Shown here one piece after another: positions 1 to 8,346 of a stretch of DNA of 34,384 nt. The DNA lies in assembly GCF_022427965.1 (NCBI RefSeq), contig NZ_JAKTTI010000043.1, positions 1 to 34,384 of the forward strand, in the 5' to 3' direction. Below the pieces are notes generated by a model. That model was not told the DNA's origin. It did not search any database and saw only the letters and a program-made list of their open reading frames with translations. Made by a program: the position numbers and the translations under genes. This DNA is from Fredinandcohnia quinoae. GTDB lineage: Bacteria > Bacillota > Bacilli > Bacillales > Bacillaceae_L. Position 1 is the stretch's first letter. Each line of letters starts with the position of its first letter.

Positions 1-76
1 TTATCTTGATTAAACGTTGACGCTTGTATTGTGTTCAGTTTTCAAAGAACTTTTTCGCCTTTGTTTCAGAGGCGAC
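1..76 (-). promoter_or_regulatory. rRNA operon leader with boxA-like antitermination site
   Basis: Read on the minus strand, the transcript after P2 forms a small hairpin with TCGCCT and AAGGCGA arms (about 54-74) and then contains GTTCTTTGAAAACTGAAC (35-52), the leader signature seen ahead of 16S rRNA in Bacillus relatives. No mature rRNA sequence is inside the window; the 16S gene (or a tRNA) is expected just beyond its left edge. Confidence 0.7.
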
Positions 77-82
77 TTTATT

Positions 83-111
83 AATATATCATCTTTATTT
101 CGTAGTGTCAA
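83..111 (-). promoter_or_regulatory. rRNA operon promoter P2
   Basis: The minus strand carries a perfect -35 box TTGACA (106-111), a 17-base spacer and a -10 box TATATT (83-88). Downstream is a leader typical of Bacillales rRNA operons, which supports an rrn promoter rather than one for a protein gene. Initiation would be near position 76. Confidence 0.8.
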
Positions 112-162
112 CAACTTATTTCAAAATCTTTTTTTGATAAAAGCTGTAACAGCGACCTACTA

Positions 163-191
163 AATATATCAAGATTTCACCTAAACGTCAA
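163..191 (-). promoter_or_regulatory. rRNA operon promoter P1
   Basis: On the minus strand a -35 box TTGACG (186-191) and a -10 box TATATT (163-168) are separated by exactly 17 bases. It lies about 80 bases upstream of a second, even better promoter pointing the same way, the usual tandem arrangement of Bacillales rRNA operons. Transcription would run leftward out of the window. Confidence 0.7.
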
Positions 192-282
192 TACGTTTTT
201 AATTGGAAAAACAGACCAATTTCGACAATATATCTATTACCTAGTTGCGATATACAATTACCTGTCTGATTTCAAATAAATA

Positions 283-308
283 GGATGTGAGTTTATAAAC
301 TCACATCC
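283..308 (-). terminator. Hairpin terminator after pbuG
   Basis: A perfect palindromic hairpin (GGATGTGAGTTTA and its complement) lies 50 bases past the pbuG stop codon. On the minus strand it is followed by CTATTTATTTG, a moderately T-rich tail. It separates pbuG from the rRNA operon promoters. Confidence 0.6.
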
Positions 309-358
309 CGAATATGCTCTATCATTCATTTGTTTCTCGATAATTTCATGTCTTTCCT

Positions 359-1681
359 CTATATAACAAACACAAAGTACAATACAAACACCACAAACAG
401 CCCATACATAATTGGATGAATTTCCTTCATTCTTCCTTTTACAATCATTGTAATTGGATAGAAGATAAAACCAATTGCAATTCCTGTTGCAATACTATAC
501 GTTAATGGCATTGCAATGATCGTTAAAAATGCCGGTACAGCAATCTCGAATTTCTTCCAATCTATTTCACCTAATGTTGAAACCATAAGAACACCGACAA
601 TTATTAATGCTGGTGATGTCACAGCAGAAGTAATTACTCCTAGAAGTGGTGAAAAGAATAATGCTAGCAAGAAAAGGCCAGCTGTAACCACTGAAGCAAA
701 ACCGGTTCTAGCACCAGCTGCTACCCCGGCAGTTGATTCTACATAAGATGTTGTTGTTGATGTACCCAGCACAGCTCCTGCTACCGTCGCTGCAGAGTCT
801 GCAAATAATGCTTTACCAGCACGTGGTAGTTTATTATCTTTTATTAAGCCCGCTTGATTTGCTACTGCTACAAGGGTTCCTGCTGTATCAAAGAAATCCA
901 CAAATAAGAATGTTAAAATGACAACCAGCATATTCATTGTAAAAATATCGCCAAAATTCTCAAATGCTGCTCCAAATGTTGGCGCGATGCTTGGAACTGC
1001 TCCAACTATTGCATCTGGTGTATTTATTTGATTTGTTATCATACCTAGAATGGCAGTTACCACCATCCCAATAAAAATACCACCTTTTATATTGCGTACC
1101 ATTAAAATAACAGTGATAATAACTCCAAATATTGTTAACAACACATTCCCAGTTGTTAAATCGCCAAGCCCTACTAACGTTGCATCATTACTTACAATGA
1201 TTCCTGCATTTTTAAGACCTACAAATGTAATAAACAAACCAATTCCGGCACCAACTGCATATTTTAGTTCAGCTGGAATTGCATTAATGATTGTTTCACG
1301 AATTCCTGATAATGTTAGTAAAATGAAGATAATTCCAGATACAAAAACTCCAGCTAAAGCTGTTTGCCATGGAATATTCATACCTAGTACGACTGAATAA
1401 GCAAAGAATGCATTCAATCCCATTCCAGGAGCAAGCGCAACTGGATATTTGGCAATTAAGCCCATTAATAATGAACCAATCGCTGCGGCTACTGCTGTTG
1501 CAACGAAAACCGCCCCAGAATCCATTCTCATCGCATCGGGTAAATCAGGTACATCACTTAACGAAAGCATAGCTGGATTAACAAATAAAATATATGCCAT
1601 TGATAAAAACGTTGTTAATCCACCAATAAATTCCCTTTTATACGTCGTTCCAAGCTCATCAAACTGAAAATAATTCTTCAT
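359..1681 (-). CDS. pbuG: Hypoxanthine/guanine permease (NCS2 / AzgA-type), PbuG
   Basis: A 440-residue polytopic membrane protein of the NCS2 nucleobase transporter family, AzgA-like branch. It probably imports hypoxanthine and guanine with protons for purine salvage. The N-terminus MKNYFQFDELGTTYKRE followed by a hydrophobic GGLTTFLSMAYILFVNP helix, and the later segments VDFFDTAGTLVAVANQAG and GTSTTTSYVESTAGVAAG, are family hallmarks; the latter pair surrounds the substrate site. The start ATG at 1681 is preceded by GGGAGAGGG at good spacing. The gene follows its own promoter, a guanine riboswitch and a terminator hairpin (1740-1956), so expression should drop when guanine is plentiful. 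It lies directly downstream of guaA, as I recall for B. subtilis. Family is secure; exact base preference is inferred from the riboswitch and context. Confidence 0.92.
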   Translation of the reverse strand: MKNYFQFDELGTTYKREFIGGLTTFLSMAYILFVNPAMLSLSDVPDLPDAMRMDSGAVFVATAVAAAIGSLLMGLIAKYPVALAPGMGLNAFFAYSVVLGMNIPWQTALAGVFVSGIIFILLTLSGIRETIINAIPAELKYAVGAGIGLFITFVGLKNAGIIVSNDATLVGLGDLTTGNVLLTIFGVIITVILMVRNIKGGIFIGMVVTAILGMITNQINTPDAIVGAVPSIAPTFGAAFENFGDIFTMNMLVVILTFLFVDFFDTAGTLVAVANQAGLIKDNKLPRAGKALFADSAATVAGAVLGTSTTTSYVESTAGVAAGARTGFASVVTAGLFLLALFFSPLLGVITSAVTSPALIIVGVLMVSTLGEIDWKKFEIAVPAFLTIIAMPLTYSIATGIAIGFIFYPITMIVKGRMKEIHPIMYGLFVVFVLYFVFVI

Positions 1682-1739
1682 TTTTCTGACCCTCTCCCCT
1701 GTTATCCTTTTTCACCGTCGCAGAACTTCATTTCAACAA

Positions 1740-1773
1740 CAAAGCGCTCCAGGTTCCTCACCCGAAGCGCTTG
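1740..1773 (-). terminator. Riboswitch-linked terminator hairpin of pbuG
   Basis: On the minus strand CAAGCGCT and AGCGCTTTG arms close a hairpin whose inner part (CGGGT with ACCTG) also pairs. It sits about 60 bases after the guanine aptamer and before the pbuG ribosome binding site, where the expression platform should be. The following bases are TTGTTGTTG rather than a pure T run, so termination efficiency is uncertain. Confidence 0.6.
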
Positions 1774-1835
1774 ACTAAGCATAACGATAGAAAAGTAAAG
1801 TCATAGAATGAACCCTTTTCATATCCATTATACCT

Positions 1836-1899
1836 CGTAGTCAAGCTATTTACGGTAGCTCGGTAGAAACTTTTGGGCCATATCCCCAACATTATACGA
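1836..1899 (-). promoter_or_regulatory. Guanine-class purine riboswitch upstream of pbuG
   Basis: The minus strand matches the purine aptamer. It has a P1 stem TCGTA/TACGA, a P2 stem with loop GATATGG, the junction AAGTTTCTACC, a P3 stem AGCTA/TAGCT with loop CCGTAAA, and the 3' junction GACTACG. The discriminator base in GACTAC is C, the guanine/hypoxanthine-sensing version; adenine riboswitches carry U there. With the terminator at 1740-1773 it should shut pbuG off when guanine is high. Confidence 0.93.
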
Positions 1900-1927
1900 C
1901 GTATTTCTACAATAATAATTTAAATTT

Positions 1928-1956
1928 ATTATATGACATTTATCCTAGGGAGTCAA
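1928..1956 (-). promoter_or_regulatory. Sigma-A promoter of pbuG
   Basis: A minus-strand TTGACT (1951-1956), 17-base spacer and TATAAT (1928-1933) stand just upstream of the guanine aptamer. The near-consensus boxes and position indicate the start of the riboswitch transcript. Confidence 0.8.
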
Positions 1957-1964
1957 TACAGAAA

Positions 1965-2000
1965 ACGAACATTAATTTGAAAATATATAACTATGTTCGT
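1965..2000 (-). terminator. Probable guaA terminator
   Basis: Eight-base arms ACGAACAT and ATGTTCGT flank a 20-base AT-rich loop directly after the guaA stop codon. The minus-strand 3' side continues GTTCGTTTTCTG. The weak T tract and large loop make it only a probable terminator, but it stands between guaA and the separate pbuG promoter. Confidence 0.45.
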
Positions 2001-2009
2001 GTTTATAGG

Positions 2010-3548
2010 TTATTCCCACTCAATCGTCGCTGGTGGCTTAGACGTAATATCATAAACAACACGATTAACATGAGCAACCTCATTGACTATTCTCGTGGAG
2101 ATCAATTCCAATACGTCCCAAGGAATACGGGCCCAATCAGAAGTCATTCCATCGATTGATGTAACCGCACGAATACCTATTGTGTAATCATATGTTCGTG
2201 CATCCCCCATTACTCCAACACTTCGGATATCGGGAAGAACTGTGAAGTATTGCCAAATTTCTCGTTCAAGGCCAGCATTTTTTACTTCTTCACGTAAAAT
2301 CGCATCTGATTCACGAACAATTTCTAATTTATCTTCTGTAATTTCGCCTAAAACACGAATCCCTAACCCAGGTCCTGGGAATGGTTGACGCCAAACAATT
2401 TCATCTGGAATTCCTAACTCTGTTCCAAGTGCACGAACTTCGTCTTTAAAAAGTGTATTCAACGGTTCAATTAATTTGAATTGCATATCCTCTGGTAATC
2501 CACCCACATTATGGTGTGATTTAATCGTCTGTGCAGTTGCTGTTCCGCTTTCGATAATGTCGGTATAAAGTGTACCTTGTGCAAGGAAATCAATTCCCTG
2601 AAGCTTAGCAGCCTCATCATCAAATACATAAATAAACTCATTTCCGATAATTTTACGTTTTTGTTCTGGGTCACTTACACCTTTTAGTTTTGTTAAAAAA
2701 CGTTCCTGTGCATCTATTTTAATCACATTCATATGGAAGCCTTCACTGAAGGTTTTCATTACACCTTCTGCCTCATCTTTACGTAAAAGGCCATGGTCAA
2801 CAAACATACATGTTAATTGATCACCAATTGCTTTATGAATTAATACAGCAACGACCGATGAATCAACACCACCACTCAATGCACAAAGTACCTTTTTATC
2901 ACCGACAGTTTCGCGGATTTTGGCAATCTCTAATTCAATGTAATTTTCCATTGACCAGCTTTCACTACATCCACAAACATCAAAAACAAAGTTCTTCAAC
3001 AGGTCATTTCCATATACAGAATGGCGAACTTCTGGATGGAATTGAACACCATATAATTTACGTGCTTCGTCGCTCATTGCTGCAATTGGACAAGACGGAC
3101 TTACTCCGTCAACTGTAAATCCAGCTGGTGTTTCTACAACTAAATCCCCATGACTCATCCAGACAACTTGCTCACTTGGCAGGCTTGAAAATAATTTCGA
3201 ATTATTTTTAACAGAGATATTCGCTTTTCCGTATTCACGGTGCGAAGCCTTTTCAACCTTTCCGCCAAAATGCTTCGTCATAAGCTGCATACCATAGCAA
3301 ATTCCCATGACTGGAATTCCCAAATCAAAAATCTCTTCATCACAGCTAAATGAATTTACATCATAGACACTGTTCGGCCCACCAGAAAAAATAATTCCTT
3401 TTGGCTGGAGCTCTTTTATTTCTTTCGCAGTAATTGTATGAGGGTGTAACTCACTATATACACCAAACTCACGTATTCTACGTGTAATCAATTGATTATA
3501 TTGACTTCCAAAGTCTAAAACGATGATTATTTCTTGTTTATTATCCAA
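2010..3548 (-). CDS. guaA: GMP synthase (glutamine-hydrolysing)
   Basis: A 512-residue cytoplasmic enzyme that aminates XMP to GMP using ATP and glutamine, the last step of guanine nucleotide synthesis. The N-terminal class I glutamine amidotransferase has the nucleophile Cys84 in GICYGMQ and the His171/Glu173 pair in FHPE. The ATP-pyrophosphatase domain has the PP-loop SGGVDS at 225-230. The C-terminal dimerisation domain ends KPPATIEWE, as usual. I chose the TTG at 3548: GGGGTG lies six bases upstream and the protein then begins [20 protein letters not shown], matching family length. A TTG at 3590 in the same frame lacks a ribosome binding site and would add 14 non-conserved residues. It has its own promoter, guanine riboswitch and terminator, so GMP supply can be regulated independently of the upstream yeaC-yebA operon. 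Confidence 0.97.
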   Translation of the reverse strand: MDNKQEIIIVLDFGSQYNQLITRRIREFGVYSELHPHTITAKEIKELQPKGIIFSGGPNSVYDVNSFSCDEEIFDLGIPVMGICYGMQLMTKHFGGKVEKASHREYGKANISVKNNSKLFSSLPSEQVVWMSHGDLVVETPAGFTVDGVSPSCPIAAMSDEARKLYGVQFHPEVRHSVYGNDLLKNFVFDVCGCSESWSMENYIELEIAKIRETVGDKKVLCALSGGVDSSVVAVLIHKAIGDQLTCMFVDHGLLRKDEAEGVMKTFSEGFHMNVIKIDAQERFLTKLKGVSDPEQKRKIIGNEFIYVFDDEAAKLQGIDFLAQGTLYTDIIESGTATAQTIKSHHNVGGLPEDMQFKLIEPLNTLFKDEVRALGTELGIPDEIVWRQPFPGPGLGIRVLGEITEDKLEIVRESDAILREEVKNAGLEREIWQYFTVLPDIRSVGVMGDARTYDYTIGIRAVTSIDGMTSDWARIPWDVLELISTRIVNEVAHVNRVVYDITSKPPATIEWE

Positions 3549-3606
3549 ATTTTTCACCCCAAAAGTTTTTAATAGTTTTCCACTACACAAACGAAATATT
3601 AATTAA

Positions 3607-3654
3607 AATAAAAAAAACTAGAATCCTCCCTATATAAAAGGCAGAATTCTAGTT
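3607..3654 (-). terminator. Riboswitch-linked intrinsic terminator of guaA
   Basis: On the minus strand AACTAGAAT and ATTCTAGTT arms, with additional inner pairing, are followed by a run of T residues. It lies between the guanine aptamer and the guaA start, which fits an expression platform that stops transcription when ligand is bound. Confidence 0.85.
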
Positions 3655-3680
3655 TTACATACACACAAATAGAATAGCTG

Positions 3681-3752
3681 CCTTCATAGTCAGGTCATTT
3701 ACGGCGACCCGGTAGAGACTTTCGAACCATATTATCGAGGATATACGAAGGT
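3681..3752 (-). promoter_or_regulatory. Guanine-class purine riboswitch upstream of guaA
   Basis: The minus strand shows a P1 stem (CCTTC of 5' arm with GAAGG of 3' arm), a P2 loop TAATATGG, the junction AAGTCTCTACC, a P3 stem GGGTC/GACCT with loop GCCGTAAAT, and the 3' junction GACTATG with C as discriminator. This is the guanine-type purine aptamer. Together with the terminator at 3607-3654 it places GMP synthase under direct feedback by guanine. Confidence 0.93.
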
Positions 3753-3774
3753 AATATCTATTTAATTTGTGTTT

Positions 3775-3804
3775 ATTCTATCAACGTTTATGCGTATCGG
3801 TCAA
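3775..3804 (-). promoter_or_regulatory. Sigma-A promoter of guaA
   Basis: Minus-strand TTGACC (3799-3804) and TAGAAT (3775-3780) are separated by 18 bases, just upstream of the guanine aptamer. The -35 box overlaps the TGA stop codon of the upstream gene at 3801-3803, so guaA has an independent promoter tucked into the end of yebA. Confidence 0.75.
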
Positions 3805-5981
3805 GATGATACCTTTTTAATTAAATTTTCCCATAATTCAACGGATTTCTCCCATTCCTTTATTGCATTATCTCTTCGATACAAGGCCCTTTCATAGCTT
3901 AATGTTAGCTTCTCCATATCATCAGAATGGTAAAAACTATCAACATATCTAGCGAAGTCCCTTAATGTTTGACCCTCTTTTCTAGATATTCCAGCTCGTT
4001 CAAGTTGTTTTAACAACGCATTATAGGCTTTGAAATATACATTGTCATTCTTTTTTCCTTTGTAAGCTTTTATTAATATGAAAGGAAGCCACTTCATTCG
4101 AGTGATAAAAAGTACATAACCGATGAGTATAACTGACAATAAAAAGATTAAGAAATACTTCCATGAAAATTCAAACTTAACCTGATCTAATAAGCTTTTA
4201 TTATTATTATTACTTGACACTTCTGGATCCTTTTCTAGTTTATCTTGTAAATTTGGCTTGTCTTGTTCTGGTTGTGGAACAGGAGTTTCAGCATTATTAC
4301 CGTTAGAAGTTAAATCAATAGTAAATTGATTTGAATTACTAAATCCTTTTGTCGGTTCAAATGGCACCCAGCCAAACTCTGGAAAATACACTTCAACCCA
4401 GGAATGTGCATTATTATTAGTTACTTCATAAATTCTGCCATGCTTATGCTCACCTTCTGTGTACCCTTTAACCCATCTAGAAGGTATTCCCACTGCACGT
4501 AATAACACAATCATCGATGTCGAAAAGTTATCACAGTAGCCGGTTTGAGTCTCAAATAAAAACTGATCAACATAATCCTGGTCAGACGCAGGTATAGCAA
4601 CATTTACAGTGTCATACAAAAACGAATTGTTATTAAAATAGCTTTCAACGGCTTTTACTTTTTCGTAGCGATTTTCCTTGGTTGAGGTGATCTCATTTGC
4701 TAAATCTCTGACTCGCTGTGGGAGTGAATTAGGTAATTGCGTGTAAGATTCAAGAAATCCTGGTTCTAGTTCTAGTCCCCCTGTGCCGGTCACTTCTCTT
4801 AACTGGTTGATTGGAAATCGTGCATACTCATAATTCACCGTATATTCCTTTAATTTAATCGCATCAGCGCCTCGGTATGACCTGATTTTCTCAGTAAGGG
4901 GATCTGCGCTGAATACAATATCTGGATCAACTTCAACAGAAGTAAGCCCTGCAGGATATGTGATATGTGAATAATCCATTTTCATCTCAATCTCTGCTTG
5001 AGCTTCCTCAGTTTCAGCATTTCCCTCATACCAGTTCAGGACGGTATTTTCCTGAATGAAAGGCATTTGTTCAAGCTTGGCAGAAGCTTCCCACCCTTTT
5101 CCGGTATATTGATCCTTCGTTTCAACTCGCCAGTAATTACGTTTGCGTGCTTCCACTGTGAATACGACACGATCATCAGCGAGAAACGGCCCGCCTAAGT
5201 TTGAATCATTTGTTCCATATCCAATCCTTTTAATTCCAACTCCTCCAGCTCCCTCTCCACCTTTCCCATACCCTGTTAAAAACGGTACTGGGTCTGGCCA
5301 TTGTGGTGATGCTTTTGGCGAAAGATATGCGAATGTTGAAGATAACAAAACAAAAACAAGTAAAGGAATGGACCACTTTTTACCTATATCTGTATATCTC
5401 TCTAGTTGCTCTTTTCCTTTAATACGTTCAAATTGGAGAACTCCCAGCACCAAGAAGCCGATAATAATCGTACGGATAATTGCATATTTTGCATCATATG
5501 GGCTAAAAGTATCAAGCACCGTTATATAGCTGACGGTTAAAACAAGAAAGAAAAGAATTCGCTTTTGATGAATCATCCAAAAATGAATCAAATAACTCAT
5601 TAACCATAACAGGATAAAGAAAAGCAAACTCCGGAATATTGAAGTCATTTCCAACCAATTTGCGCGAAAAAGCAGCTCAATATTATGCCCAAATTCAAGA
5701 ATTGCATCTTGTATCCATGCAAAGTCGAGAAAAAGACCTTTGTAATAAATCGAGTGAATCATATAAAATATCACAATTAGCTTAATAATCGCTGCCAAGA
5801 TTCGTTTAACCTGGAAAAATAACAATAGAAAGCATATACCAATGAAGATGATAAACATATACAGCTCTGAGGTGTCTCCAATGACTGTTAATGGTCTCAT
5901 CCACTCCCAAAGCAAAAGGAATCCTAGCACATTCATTAAGAAACTTTGAATATCAATTCGCTTTTCAACTGTTTGACTCAC
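3801..5981 (-). CDS. yebA: Transglutaminase-like membrane protein (YebA-type)
   Basis: A 726-residue protein with about seven hydrophobic helices in the first 220 residues (DUF3488-like), a large extracytoplasmic part, a transglutaminase/protease-like core and a final helix near 610-635 followed by a cytoplasmic tail (DUF4129-like). The core shows the papain-like Cys in GYCDNFS, the His in NAHSWVEVY and an acidic position in PFEPTKG, where Glu replaces the more usual Asp. The GTG start at 5981 has GAGGTGAG six bases upstream and overlaps the stop of the preceding gene by four bases. Such proteins travel with MoxR ATPases and DUF58 proteins and are thought to act at the envelope, but the substrate is unknown. 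The order matches what I recall of B. subtilis yeaC-yeaD-yebA-guaA. Confidence 0.88.
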   Translation of the reverse strand: MSQTVEKRIDIQSFLMNVLGFLLLWEWMRPLTVIGDTSELYMFIIFIGICFLLLFFQVKRILAAIIKLIVIFYMIHSIYYKGLFLDFAWIQDAILEFGHNIELLFRANWLEMTSIFRSLLFFILLWLMSYLIHFWMIHQKRILFFLVLTVSYITVLDTFSPYDAKYAIIRTIIIGFLVLGVLQFERIKGKEQLERYTDIGKKWSIPLLVFVLLSSTFAYLSPKASPQWPDPVPFLTGYGKGGEGAGGVGIKRIGYGTNDSNLGGPFLADDRVVFTVEARKRNYWRVETKDQYTGKGWEASAKLEQMPFIQENTVLNWYEGNAETEEAQAEIEMKMDYSHITYPAGLTSVEVDPDIVFSADPLTEKIRSYRGADAIKLKEYTVNYEYARFPINQLREVTGTGGLELEPGFLESYTQLPNSLPQRVRDLANEITSTKENRYEKVKAVESYFNNNSFLYDTVNVAIPASDQDYVDQFLFETQTGYCDNFSTSMIVLLRAVGIPSRWVKGYTEGEHKHGRIYEVTNNNAHSWVEVYFPEFGWVPFEPTKGFSNSNQFTIDLTSNGNNAETPVPQPEQDKPNLQDKLEKDPEVSSNNNNKSLLDQVKFEFSWKYFLIFLLSVILIGYVLFITRMKWLPFILIKAYKGKKNDNVYFKAYNALLKQLERAGISRKEGQTLRDFARYVDSFYHSDDMEKLTLSYERALYRRDNAIKEWEKSVELWENLIKKVSS

Positions 5982-7195
5982 GATTTACTCACCTCTAAAA
6001 ATACATCTGTATAGTTTCCTTCATGGACAACTTTTACAAATATATTTCGCTTTCTTATAACCTCCAGTACCTCTAGTTCATCACGTGAAAGCTGGGTCGC
6101 CCTTTCCTTAACAACAAAAAGCAATAGATTCGCATGCCTAAGTGGAATGCCTTCTACTATTTGAACCATGTCAGAACGTAGTTTGTTTGTTACTAGTAAA
6201 AATGTGACAGGTTGATAGATTTTCTTTATCTCCGATTCAACAATTTGAGAAAATGGAATCGAACTATTATCTTTTACCTTTGCTAAATGATAATAAATTT
6301 GTTGCTGCTGGATTTCACCACTACGCAACGGATAGATCGATTCTTCTTCACCAACTGATACCAAAGAAATTTGTGCACCTTTTTTCAAAATAGCTCGAAC
6401 GAGTGAAGCTGTAAAGACTACAAGTTGTTCGAACTGCTCTGACTTCGTACGGTCCATAAAAATGATGACATCATGTGTTTGTTGCTGCTCAAATTCTTTT
6501 GTCATAATATCATTTTTTCTCGCAGAAGCCTTCCAATCAATCCATGAAAACCGATCACCTGGTTTATATTCTCTAATTCCAATCGCAATTGCTGTTTCCC
6601 GTTGCAATTTTACATTTGATGATGTTGACCCTTGCTCGAATCGACTTTCCAGTTGACGATAGATCATATCAACATATTGTGGGTAGATTAAAAAGTAATC
6701 CCGAACTTGAATAAAGCCCTCTTTTTCAATGAGACCGAATAGATCACCGGTCTTCAATCTAATGCCTTCAAATTGATGTTCACCACGTGGAATCGAATCA
6801 ATCATATATTGATAAACAATCTCCTTTTTAAACCAAGGAAATAAAATCACTTTTGATTTTTTTGGCTGATTACTACTTTCCAGTTGAGTTGGTAGTAGTT
6901 CCTCTATTATTAAGTAAATGAGTGGAAACGGTATTTTCCGTTTAAGTGTTATAGTAGCAACAAAGGATTCACCTGCCATATATTCACTTTGATTTGTTTT
7001 CCTTGTAATTTGAATATCCTTCATCGGGTATATAGCTAAAAAAATGGAATACAAACCAAAAGGCAGAAAACTATAAAATAAAAACCAACTGACAAATCCC
7101 CCTTGGAACATAGCGTAGACGAAGGTTATCGCGATTAATAAAAGGATGGTTACAAGCTTCCCAGTTGCTTTCACATTTCGAATAACCCTAGTCAT
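5978..7195 (-). CDS. yeaD: DUF58 family protein (YeaD-type)
   Basis: A 405-residue protein with two N-terminal membrane helices (about 14-32 and 34-55), a beta-rich middle and the DUF58 signature with conserved GIREYKPGDRFSWIDWKASAR around residues 205-225. The part after it resembles a von Willebrand A fold, with a hydrophobic strand VIIFMDRTKSE. Its ATG overlaps the stop of the MoxR gene by one base (TAATG), and its stop overlaps the next start by four, so the three genes are translationally coupled. DUF58 proteins are regular partners of MoxR ATPases, probably as membrane-attached adaptor or client-binding proteins. No precise function is established for this branch. Confidence 0.87.
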   Translation of the reverse strand: MTRVIRNVKATGKLVTILLLIAITFVYAMFQGGFVSWFLFYSFLPFGLYSIFLAIYPMKDIQITRKTNQSEYMAGESFVATITLKRKIPFPLIYLIIEELLPTQLESSNQPKKSKVILFPWFKKEIVYQYMIDSIPRGEHQFEGIRLKTGDLFGLIEKEGFIQVRDYFLIYPQYVDMIYRQLESRFEQGSTSSNVKLQRETAIAIGIREYKPGDRFSWIDWKASARKNDIMTKEFEQQQTHDVIIFMDRTKSEQFEQLVVFTASLVRAILKKGAQISLVSVGEEESIYPLRSGEIQQQQIYYHLAKVKDNSSIPFSQIVESEIKKIYQPVTFLLVTNKLRSDMVQIVEGIPLRHANLLLFVVKERATQLSRDELEVLEVIRKRNIFVKVVHEGNYTDVFLEVSKS

Positions 7196-8160
7196 TAACG
7201 GTTCAACGACCTTTGCACTGGAATTGGCGTACGTTCAATAATCTTTTCAACGACATTTTCAGCTGTCATTCCTTCGAATCTCGCCTCTGTCCTTAAAATC
7301 ATTCGATGTGGTAAAACATAGGGAGCTAAATATTGAACATCATCCGGAATAATAAAATCTCTGCCATGAATAAGTGCATATGCTTGAGATGCCTTCATTA
7401 AAGCAATTGAACCACGCGGACTTGAACCAAGATATATCGAAGCGTGATTTCTCGTGCGATTTACAATGTCAACAATATATTCCTTGATTGTTTCATCTAC
7501 ATAAACCTCTTTTACCTCATCCTGAAGATTTACTAATTCTTCAATTGTAATGACTGCTTCAAGGTGTTGAATCGGTTTCGCTTTCTCTGCTTTTCTTAAT
7601 ACTTCCAATTCTTCTTCTACAGACGGATATCCCATCTTCATTTTTAATAAAAAACGATCTAGTTGTGCTTCTGGAAGCGGATATGTTCCCTCATATTCAA
7701 TTGGGTTTTGTGTGGCCATAACAAAGAAGGGTCTTGGTAAATGTCTTGTTACTCCATCAACCGTGACACTACTTTCCTCCATCCCTTCAAGTAATGCAGA
7801 TTGAGTTTTTGGGGAGGTTCGATTAATTTCATCAGCGAGGACAATATTTCCCATAATCGGGCCCGGACGAAATTCAAAATGTAGCTCTTTAGGATTATAG
7901 ATCGATACTCCGGTTACATCAGAAGGTAATAGGTCAGGTGTGAACTGAATCCGCTTAAAATCTGCACTCACAGATTTCGCAAGCGACCTGACCATCATCG
8001 TCTTTCCTACACCTGGTACATCCTCTAGTAGAACATGTCCTTCTGCAAGTAATGCTACTAAACTAAGGGTAGCCACATCCCGCTTTCCGATCATTACTTT
8101 TTCAATATTCTCGATGACTCTTCCTAAAATCGGATGTAACGTATCAAGTTGCTGCGTCAT
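7195..8160 (-). CDS. yeaC: MoxR family AAA+ ATPase (YeaC-type)
   Basis: A 321-residue cytoplasmic ATPase of the MoxR group, chaperone-like AAA+ proteins that act on envelope or secreted complexes. Visible motifs are Walker A in EDVPGVGKTMMVRSLA (about 46-61), Walker B in IVLADEINR near 106-114, the sensor 1 segment FVMATQNPIEYEGTYPLPEAQ, and the arginine-rich LDRFLLK region; the small lid domain fills the C-terminus. The ATG at 8160 has AGGAGG eight bases upstream. It is the first gene of the yeaC-yeaD-yebA operon, with a sigma-A type promoter at 8220-8247. The ATPase plus DUF58 plus transglutaminase grouping suggests assembly or activation of the YebA-type membrane protein, by inference only. 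Confidence 0.93.
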   Translation of the reverse strand: MTQQLDTLHPILGRVIENIEKVMIGKRDVATLSLVALLAEGHVLLEDVPGVGKTMMVRSLAKSVSADFKRIQFTPDLLPSDVTGVSIYNPKELHFEFRPGPIMGNIVLADEINRTSPKTQSALLEGMEESSVTVDGVTRHLPRPFFVMATQNPIEYEGTYPLPEAQLDRFLLKMKMGYPSVEEELEVLRKAEKAKPIQHLEAVITIEELVNLQDEVKEVYVDETIKEYIVDIVNRTRNHASIYLGSSPRGSIALMKASQAYALIHGRDFIIPDDVQYLAPYVLPHRMILRTEARFEGMTAENVVEKIIERTPIPVQRSLNR

Positions 8161-8219
8161 TTTTCCGTCCTCCTATATCTATTTAAATATAGACTATTAT
8201 TTTATACTTATATGTAACT

Positions 8220-8247
8220 ATTATACTATTCGGAAAATAATTGTAAA
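8220..8247 (-). promoter_or_regulatory. Sigma-A promoter of yeaC-yeaD-yebA
   Basis: Minus-strand TTTACA (8242-8247), 16-base spacer and TATAAT (8220-8225), about 60 bases upstream of the yeaC ATG. No other good promoter is visible between the aspA terminator and yeaC. Confidence 0.55.
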
Positions 8248-8272
8248 ACCCTCTAAAATTATGAAAAAATAA

Positions 8273-8308
8273 AACACGATAAAAGCAAATGAAAGCTTTT
8301 ATCGTGTT
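8273..8308 (-). terminator. Intrinsic terminator of aspA
   Basis: A perfect 14-base stem (AACACGATAAAAGC and its complement) with an eight-base loop lies 38 bases after the aspA stop codon and is followed on the minus strand by TTATTTTTTC. This is a strong rho-independent terminator separating aspA from the yeaC operon. Confidence 0.92.
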
Positions 8309-8346
8309 CAAAATCATCATATCAACAGTGATGCTTAAGCACCCAC

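Noticed and set aside
3548-3590. Longer guaA start at 3590
   Set aside because: No ribosome binding site there; the TTG at 3548 has GGGGTG at six bases and gives the family's usual N-terminus.
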